From the NCBI RefSeq assembly GCF_032854445.1, contig NW_027017957.1:1-64000 (forward strand): DNA of 64,000 bases, in the 5' to 3' direction. A program made the position numbers and the translations under genes. Shown piece by piece: positions 56,185 through 64,000 of this stretch; the first letter of the stretch is position 1, and the number at the start of each line of letters is the position of its first letter. The stretch is from Liolophura sinensis (lineage: Eukaryota > Mollusca > Polyplacophora > Chitonida > Chitonidae). The notes beneath the pieces were generated by a model. That model had not been told where the DNA came from, made no database searches, and saw only the letters and a program-made list of their open reading frames with translations.

Positions 56185-58200
56185 TCGGTGAAATTGGCAC
56201 AAGATTCCAACACAACATTCAACACCATATTCGCCAGAATGCAGATCGTGCAGCTGCGAATATGGAGGTGAATGTTGTGTTGGAATATTAGGTCAACTTT
56301 ACTTTTTACCTAGCATGGTGAAGTTGGCACATTATTCCACAGCATTCTGCTGAACAATAAATACATATTGAACATGTGTGTGACAAATAATTGAAGGTTC
56401 CAGGAACGACATTCACCTGCTGTTTAAGTTATATGCGATCTTTATTCACATACACACCGCATCCACCTGTTATCAAATATACCCTCTGAAAATGGCCAAT
56501 GATTGAAAGATAACCAGCCCGTAAGGTACAATGATAAGACTGAAAACATTTACTTCGTTTCAGCAGCTTTAAAACAAGGATTAATCGACATTACTGTGTC
56601 GCATCTTTACATTTAGTGCTATTTTGGACCGCCTGCAACTTGCCACGATGTCAAAAATGTTTTCTGAAAAACGGCTATCATTTAAATGAAAATTGCCTAT
56701 ACAGGTACATTCAAGTGGTGGGAAAACATGCTGCAAGTGGCAGACGCCCAGGAATGAGGATTAATTGACAGTACTGTGACTCATCTTCAGAATATTGCCA
56801 TTCGAAAAGTCTACAACTTGCCAAGGTATCAAAATCCCTTCGGAAAACCGCGTATACTCCCTTCTAAAGACACATTTAAGAGGTTGGGATACGTATGCTG
56901 CAAGTTGCAGACGCCCTGGAATGGGGATTAACTGACAATACGGTGTCCCGCCTTTACATTTAGTACTACTCTATACCGTCTGCTATTTGCCACGGTGTCA
57001 TAAAGGCCTTCGGAAAAACGGGTATCATTAAAAGATAATCACTTATATAGATTAATTTACTGTGGTCTGAAAACTTATGCTGCAAGTGGCAGATGCCCTG
57101 GGATGGAGATTAATCGACAATGCTGTGAGTGTATACGCGGTTATCTTTTTATTAGTATCCATTTTTAGAAGGCATTTTTGACACCGTGGCAAGTAGCAGA
57201 TGGTCTAGAATTGCTCTAAATGTAAAGATGGGACACAGAATCGTCAATTAATCCCCTTTCCAGGGCATCTGAGACTTGCAGCTTGTGTTTTTCAACCCCT
57301 TGAATGAACCTGTACGAGCGATAATATTTTTAAAGATACCCGTTTTTCCAAAGACATCCAAAGGACACAATGGCAAGTTGCATACGGCGTAGAATGGCAC
57401 TAAATGTCGATTAATCCCCATCCCAGGACGTTCGCGACTTGCAGTATATGTTTTTGATCCAGCCAATATACCCACATAAGCTGTTATATGTTAATGATAT
57501 CGTTTTTAGAAAACATTTTTGACATCGTGCGGTGCAAAATAACAATAAACGTAAAGGTGCATCACAGTACTGTCGATTAATCCTTATTGCAGAGCTGCTG
57601 CAACTTGTAGCAGATATTTTTAGATCCCATCATTGCACCTAAAAGGTTGGGTATCTGTCAAACATTGGTCATTTTAATAATTTGCATACACACCGCACCC
57701 ACCTGGTATCAAATATACCAGGTGGATGTGGTGTGTATGCAAATGAAAATCGCATTTAATTTAGGTGGCAGTTGAATGTCATTCATGGAACCTTTAATTA
57801 CATGTCACCCGTATGTTCAATATGAATTTATTGCCCAGTATAATGCTGTGTTGGAATAATGTGCCAACTTTACCATGCCAGGTAGAAACTAAAGATGGGA
57901 CAAAATTCCACCACAACATTCAATTGCACATTTGCAGCTGCACGATCTGCATTCTGACGAACATGGTGTCGAATGTTGTGTTGACATCTTGTGCTATCTT
58001 CACCGAGCGCCACTCTATGTACAATACTACCGCAAAAGTTTAAGGTATTGTGTTGAAATCTTGTGCCATCTTCACCGAGCGTCACTCTATGTACAATACT
58101 ACCGCAAAAGTTAAGGTATATTGTGTTGAAATCTTGTGCCATCTTCACCGAGCTTCACTCTATGTACAATACTTCCGCAAAAGTTAAGGTACTGGAAACT
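56185..58200. mobile_element. Palindromic element with internal ~185-bp repeats
   Basis: The left arm (56185-56480) and right arm (about 57690-57990) are long inverted repeats of each other: gaagttggcacattattcca, aggttcca+gaa+gacattca and tacacaccgcatccacctg recur in reverse complement. The interior holds ~185-bp units (tgctgcaagt+gcagacgcc, attaatcgacaatactgtg, ccaccttgccacggtgtca type) in minus orientation up to about 57120 and in plus orientation after it, so the whole element is a palindrome. Hairpins close each side (56205-56285; 57680-57744). A 72-bp tandem repeat (cttcaccgagcgtcactcta, tgtacaatactaccgcaaaa) at 57985-58190 ends it. No protein is encoded. It resembles 'pearl'-type non-autonomous elements of bivalves in general plan; that link is inference. 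Confidence 0.7.
57680..57744. repeat. 30-bp hairpin
   Basis: The left arm atttgcatacacaccgcacc + cacctggtat and the right arm ataccaggtggatgtggtgt + gtatgcaaat pair over 28 of 30 positions with a 5-nt loop. Confidence 0.9.
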
Positions 58201-58259
58201 ATAGCCGCACTGTATATAGAGATATTTGCTGAAGACCATAGTTGCCTATCTGTATAAAT

Positions 58260-60780
58260 GCTTGTTTAAAGAAACAACACTGTCTCTCCGCCACCAGTTT
58301 TATAAGGCTATGTAGCACTTGTCCGAAGATTTGCTCGCGCACACAGACCCCCACACACCATAAATTACAACGTGAGTGCAGGGGTGGTAGGATTTGACAA
58401 ACTTCCGGTCACCACCGGCCTTAGCTGTGGAAAACAACCACAACTATATGTAAGTGTTAACAAAATTATGTGTTTGTAAATGTGTGTAAATATATACTGG
58501 GGGGGAAAAGGCAGGATTAGACATTAGCTGAGAGATAATAGAGAAAAATCATGGATACTGCCAAAACTGGCACGTCTATGGCACTCCGATACTACGTCTA
58601 CACTCCTCGAAGAATACCACTGCTCCACCGATTGCAGACCTTATAAAGCGTTGGAAGTTTTTATTTGAGTCCTAGTGTAAGCATTTACGGACCGTCAGTT
58701 ATTCGATGGATCGAGTTTTGGTTAGCGCACACATCTTTGTCAATTAGCTTGAAGTAATCCACAAAAATTAAATTTCTACACATAAATTTTCTTGAGAGCC
58801 AATACGTCAATGTAAAGGAATATCAATTTGATACTTTACATGACAAACAGATGTCGACTATTAGCTCTGTACCCGTGACCGATCCACATCAACCTCTGGA
58901 GGTCCTTTCGGCTATATGTACATTCGGCCTAAGTGGAAAACCCTTATACTTTTCTTACATTCCTAGTTTGAATATGTGTAGGTACTTCTGCTTTAATGAA
59001 TATGTTATTAGTTACATTTTCACCGAAGTAGTACTTAAAAGAATTTCAGTATATCCTCACTGGGTCTATATGGCGTCTAAATACATGTGGGTCATCGGTC
59101 CGTTTACTTGTAAACACCGGTGTAATTTGGCATTGAACTGTGTAAGTGAACTTGAAGAACAGATGTGATTTCAACTTTGCCGGAAAATTAACAAAAAAGG
59201 AAAAACAAATGCCGAAAAGGACTAGAACTGATCGTTGTTCCACGGATTCCAAGCAGTTTTCACCAATGAGTTTCGGCTTCTGCGTCATTACACATTAGTT
59301 TCAGTGCATAACGGTGTTTGTAAATATTGTCAGTAAACACAGTGGTGTCGGTATTTTAAGACGCAAAGCTACAAATCTGCAGTCTGCTTCATGGCATTTG
59401 GTTGAGTTGTGGAAATTCTGTTTCTGTGATGAAATGTTATACACCATAGTGCTAGTCGCTATGTAAATATTCTTCAGTACGGCGTAAAATACCAATCAAA
59501 TAAATAAATAAAATCAGAAAGTTACCAAAAGAAACCAGAACAAAAGCAGATTCTGAATCACTTTCACGAAATACACCTGAATACTCTGGAGAACATGCAC
59601 AGGCGGAATGGTTAGATTGCCCTGGGAGAAAAGGTGGTAGAGCAGAATCATGCTTGTTCCCTGTTGATGTCATTATATCACTAACGACTTCCGCTCATTC
59701 ATTTCGATTGGTTTACATTGTTTCTGTAGCAGCCTTGAACCGTATTTCGGCAATGTAACGACTTACAAATGGGAACGTTACACATTTTGTTTCCTTTCTA
59801 CACTATTTCTTGACAATATATGCTTAGTAAAATACGTTCATCCTATACAAGTACCACCAAAAATGGAGCTTCGACCACATGCCGAATATCCTACGTCCAG
59901 CATGGCTCCGCGGTCGGCGTATGGTGAGCCCAACATGGTCTGATCATGCTCCATTGTAACTGTATGATGGGCATATAGTCAGGATTCGCGTATTATGGCG
60001 CCACCGTGGTATCATCATGGCCGGACGATCCCAGCATGATTTTAAGATGCTATCTTAAAATTATCTTTCATGAAACATACCTCCAAACAGTATTTGTATA
60101 CTGATAGATTTGCTGTCCTCAAATCAAGTGGTCCATCTTGGTGACAATTGGTGACCAGTCAGCCTGGCTAGTACACAGACACTCCTCATAGTTGGGCTTT
60201 TGCAACTTGTAAATGTACTGTCACCAAATTGGAGTTAATGGCGACACTGTATTTACTATGTCCCTTGCGATAATCTGGTAATTGTGTGTCACCCCTCTGA
60301 TAGGTCTGCCGATGAGCCAGGCCATGCACCTGGCCTGGCTCGGACTAGAAGGCCTACTGTCCAATACTCCCACAACCTGCGCCGGCAGACGTTTTGATAA
60401 CTAATCCCGTAACTTCTTTTCACCTGCCTGTCTAGTAAGTCAGATCGTGACAGGTACTTGTCAAATGAGTGAGAGAACAGGTTCCAACTAGATGTTTGAT
60501 TTAGTATAAAAGGCCTTACCTCAACTTGGTAAGGCAGATAGGAACTTACTGTCACATAAGTAGGTTTGTGTTCTCCTATACTGCAAATCCAGAGTGTGTT
60601 CTGGTTGGCATTAGGGAGCCTATTTCATGTCATTTAATCAGTTGTATTAGACGTTTCTACCATTAATAAATTGTACATAGTTGTTGTTGTGTTACAACAC
60701 TGTCTTCTGGATTTACTTTTATGATCATTGAGCCACATCTCCGCTAGCTCCCCAAACAGCGATTTATGGATTACGGCACT
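58260..60780. other. No gene seen
   Basis: No exon was recognised on either strand, including the expected 5' end of the Ig receptor. A plus-strand SINE-1 tail remnant lies at 59460-59512 (aatattcttcagtacggcgt, aaaataccaatcaaataaat). Open frames at 58851, 59046 and 60289 show no domain. Confidence 0.5.
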
Positions 60781-60839
60781 TAAATGCCAATCATTCCACT
60801 ACAGGTGGCTTAAGAACACGTGTCCTAGAGACCAGGAGC

Positions 60840-61125
60840 ACTGTAAACAGCCCACATGACCGACCACCACGTGCGATCGCTCAGAATCTTCACATGCGGC
60901 TCCAGCACCTCCGACATCGGCTCCGGCCGGCGACACAACAGGCAGATTTGAGACCAGTCCGAAACTGCCTGAGGGAGGCCGACCCCCGAGCACGCCGACC
61001 ACACCGGGGCCTCGAACCTCATGGCCTGCGGCGTCAGACCCGACAGGTCTAGGCCAGTATTCACATGCGTTGGACATTGTGGAGGACAACGGTACACAAA
61101 TGGAATCCTGCGGCCCATAACTCAA
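60840..61125. other. GC-rich segment with overlapping open frames, unassigned
   Basis: The base composition is clearly richer in G and C than the surroundings. Two minus-strand frames and one plus-strand frame stay open across it. The plus reading is Pro-rich (APAPPTSAPAGD, KLPEGGRPPSTPTTPGPR); one minus reading is Trp/Pro-rich. Nothing is recognised. It may be a coding exon, or part of the element that starts 160 bp on. Confidence 0.3.
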
Positions 61126-61284
61126 ATGTTTAGTAGCTTCGCTAATAGCGGCAACCTTACGGGGGTCTTTCTGATGCTCCATGGTCCTATCAATATTCAT
61201 CTGTGTTGAAATAATTAACACGTACAGAGTAGAGAGAGAAACCAGAGCAGCGATGACGGTGTGATAGGTGGCAAATAGTTACAC

Positions 61285-63540
61285 GTAACCGGTAAATTAC
61301 GGCCACTTGTCAATTTACCTCAGTTATTCTAACTGTTTATGTAAATGCGGGAGTAGTGTCTTCAGTGTCTCCACTGACACCTTCGATGCCTGTCTCTCGT
61401 GTATCTGAATCGTCACCCCTTCTCTGGCGTTCTGATAGCTCAAATAATTACCCTTCACGAAATATTAGCCTGGCTCTGTGCACGTCTTATGTCCAAAATC
61501 GATGATAAAGTCCCACCATGCACATACTGTCGGCGGACCGTGGGCCGACCCTACGCCGACCCTGCGCGGAGGGTAGGCGGGGTATGAAGGCGTGTTTATC
61601 AGGGTTCAGGCAAGGTTAGCGTAAAGTGAGCGGATGATTCACGGACCATTCGATCGCAAAGGGCGTAGGATTGATGATTAGGATCCGGCTGTACTGTAAA
61701 TTATTGGCCTCGTCGTCATCCATTGCGTCGATTTGGTCAGCAGTCACGCTTCGGCAAGGTACTGTATGGCTTGGCCATCGACCGCTAACAAATCGAACCT
61801 TTTCAGGATGTTGTGCCTCCACTTCTTTATGACAATCAGTCTTGTGTTTCCCTTGCTTGATATATTGTATGTCACCCTCATCCAATAGCTGGTCGATAGA
61901 TCGTGACATTTCACATTTGTGCGGATATGGGCACCTGTTGGCGAAGTCTTATAATTGTATACACCCCACACAAGGGTTCCCAATACGATCGTCTGGCTGA
62001 CAAAGAAAAATGAGGAAAGGGCAAGCAGGAACGCTTTCCGCTTATTATTGCCTAGTTTATTGCGGAGGGCTTATCCATCTTGTTCAGAAGGCTAGTGCTT
62101 AGTTTTTTGCGTAATAAAATAAGCAGAAGGCTGATCAGTATGTAACAGAAACTTAGCGTGTTTAGTTACAGCTAGCTGAAGGCTCACCGACTCCTGCTTT
62201 TCTAGGGGAATCACGCCAGTTTCGCGTAGACAGTCTTGGAGGTGGTCGCGATCCTTACAGTGGCGCGCAGATCCTTTTCCTAAAGGTTGTACTTGTGTCA
62301 GTGTCAGGAACCAGACACTTTGCTCCCCGTAGCGACAGCCGAAGATCAGATTTGACAGCATGTCTTCTTTCTTTTTCAGGACTGTCGAGGGCGAGCAACC
62401 GGCGATTATATACAAGGTTTTCTCTCCTTGGAACCATGTAACAGGCCAGTAAATAGTCATGAAGTCGTTCAGGAACTAGACGCTCTGCACCACGTGGCAA
62501 CAGCCGAAGACCAGCTCTGACAGCATATCTTCTTTTTATCTTCTCCTCCCCTTGGAACCAGGTAGAAAGCCAGTAAATAATCACGAAGCCGACCGCAGGG
62601 ATTTACAATGTAGGCCTCCGGTCATCCCGTATACAGGGGTTCTGTGGATAAGCCCTGTTGTACCGCACAATGGGACACAAGAAGACTTTGTACCAAAAGA
62701 AGCCACGATTAGGGCCTTGAAAGAGCCAAGGATGGAAACTGTTTTACCACTTCCTGCCTGCCCACAGATGATTGTTGGGTGACGGTCTTTCGGCAGGAAA
62801 TCGTAAATACAACGCATGGACAAGACGGCCATCTTCGATGTTGGGCTGAGCATTCATGATATGCGTGAAAGATGTTCAAAAGCACTCGCTGCCTGTTCTT
62901 GTTTTGTGACCTGAATGCGCCTGAAAGTACCGTGTGGCTGGTTGTCGTCAGTTGTCATGAGAATGAGCCCAAGAATGGAATTCTACTACGGACACATTAG
63001 GGCGAGGTGTTTCGCAAACATTGCAACTTCAGGACAGCCCTTACTGACGCGAGAGGCGGCGAATCATTTGTTCCAGATGGTACGTACCAGACCTTGACTG
63101 TAAAGTTGGTTGGCAACGCCCTTGATCGTGACCTGTACCTTTTGTTTTTTTTCGAGGTTTGTAGAAGGCCTCTGTTTCCAAAACAAAGATCATGTTCATG
63201 CTGTGGTTGGGGGTGTTGAAGTTGATGTTCCACAATGTTTCTCACTTGCCACGATTGCTTTTGTGGTGGCGGAGGACACGGTTATACGGTCTGGTCCTTT
63301 TGCACTGTTCTAATGTAATTGTATGTTAAATGTGGCGACAACACACCATTTTCAGTATTTAGAGACCAGTAACGTCTAATAAATTGCAATTAACATTTCA
63401 CAATTTTTTATACCTAATTCTGCTTAAGCCATGGCGCTAGGGGGCGTGTGAACTGCTACTATTTATGTATTTACATGGACAGTTAGGATAAAACCCTAAC
63501 TGCGGTAAGCTGACAAGAGGCCGTATTTCAGCGGTTAATT
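61285..63540. mobile_element. Inverted-end DNA element, GC-richer, with broken coding
   Basis: Left terminus about 61288-61350 (aaccggtaaattacggccac, ttgtcaatttacctcagtta, ctaactgtttatgtaaat); right terminus about 63466-63536 is its reverse complement with small indels. Between them is sequence richer in G and C, with several overlapping minus-strand frames broken by shifts, including a P-loop (62581-62853). An internal tandem duplication at about 62325-62460 and 62490-62590 shares cagccgaaga, tgacagcat and ccttggaacca. Termini of the same family occur alone at 25915-26050 and in part at 13935. The plan fits a decayed DNA transposon or a remnant of a virus-related element; which one cannot be decided here. 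Confidence 0.55.
62581..62853 (-). pseudogene. P-loop ATPase fragment in the inverted-end element
   Basis: A minus-strand frame of 90 codons with a clean Walker A motif (GQAGSGKT) after a hydrophobic strand (PTIIC). The frame then ends; similar-looking coding continues in other frames down to about 62090, so the gene is interrupted. Packaging-type ATPases of Polinton-like elements carry such a motif, as do many other NTPases. No Walker B can be placed with confidence, so the family is open. Confidence 0.45.
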
Positions 63541-64000
63541 GTGACCTATTGCAGCTATCAGACTTAATTTTACATTAAAAAATTATGTCTGTCAGTGACA
63601 TGCCCTATATACAGTTCAAAGAATATGTATATATCGACACCCGTAGGCCGGTGCATTTCATGCAGGTACGTGAGAGGGTTAGTCAGCACCAATTTATTCA
63701 CGGTTACGTTGCTGCTTGCGGGCGTTCTGTTTGTGCCACTATAACAGTGATGGGTTTTGTTATTCATCACATGAATGGTTTTCTATCCCTAAAGAACATC
63801 GTCGTTCCATTGAATTCAAATATATGGGAAGTTTGAAATAGGACAGAACAGTTGAGAACTGTCAACGTTAAGTTGCATTGTGTGTCTCTAATTCGTGATA
63901 TTAGTTTGATCTTTATTAAGAATTGTATGACTTGTTTACAAATTACACTACACATAATATAAGTACAGTATATCAAGTTACCAAATGGCTTTTACAACAA
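63541..64000. other. No gene seen
   Basis: An 83-codon plus frame at 63585-63836 has no recognisable domain. Otherwise ordinary AT-rich sequence. Confidence 0.4.

Noticed and set aside
59452-59673. Minus-strand frame considered as a signal-peptide exon of the Ig receptor
   Set aside because: The hydrophobic stretch comes at the wrong end and runs into a SINE tail. The alternative frame stops without a donor.

Overview
The window reads as animal nuclear DNA, most likely from a lophotrochozoan and probably a mollusc. It is AT-rich and intron-rich, its coding sequence sits in short exons with GT-AG borders, and it is crowded with tRNA-derived SINEs, minisatellites and foldback elements. The SINE tail (attcttgagtacggcgtaaaacaccaatcaaa) is of a kind I associate with mollusc genomes; that is recall, not a search. 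No bacterial gene, rRNA or CRISPR array is seen.

The supported genes are extracellular recognition proteins, nearly all on the minus strand. (1) 41.7-54.9 kb: most of a single-pass immunoglobulin-superfamily receptor, with six Ig exons, one FN3 exon, a transmembrane exon and at least four tiny cytoplasmic exons carrying tyrosine motifs (VYQTL, IYVNS, EYENT). Nearly all introns between domains are phase 1. Two Ig exons carry frameshifts, and the 5' end with the signal peptide was not found. (2) 36.5-39.2 kb: a shorter, decayed paralogue (Ig, Ig, FN3, TM) with several frameshifts and a SINE in its first Ig exon. (3) 22.6-30.1 kb: a complete three-exon gene for a secreted 228-residue protein (signal peptide, PAN/apple-like segment, C-type lectin domain), with an opposing non-LTR retrotransposon in its first intron. 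(4) 15.7-19.3 kb, plus strand: a broken copy of that lectin gene, tail to tail with the intact one. (5) 5.7-9.2 kb: three more exons of Ig-like type that join in phase, probably part of another gene.

Between these lie repeats. A 26-bp minisatellite with a 209-bp higher-order period is at 7.7-8.7 kb. Minisatellites at 19.2 and 20.3 kb appear to have grown from the lectin pseudo-exon and from a SINE. Others are at 35.6 (27 bp), 40.4 (24 bp), 42.1 (33 bp) and 43.7 kb (65 bp). A palindromic element with an internal ~185-bp repeat occupies 56.2-58.2 kb and has relatives at 31-32.4 kb. A GC-richer element with inverted ends and a P-loop ATPase fragment occupies 61.3-63.5 kb. A dense heat-shock-element array upstream of a TATA-like box is at 33.5-33.7 kb.

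Taken together this looks like a recognition or immune-type locus in which Ig receptors and a C-type lectin duplicate and decay. That role is inference from domains and layout. About two thirds of the window shows no gene I can support.
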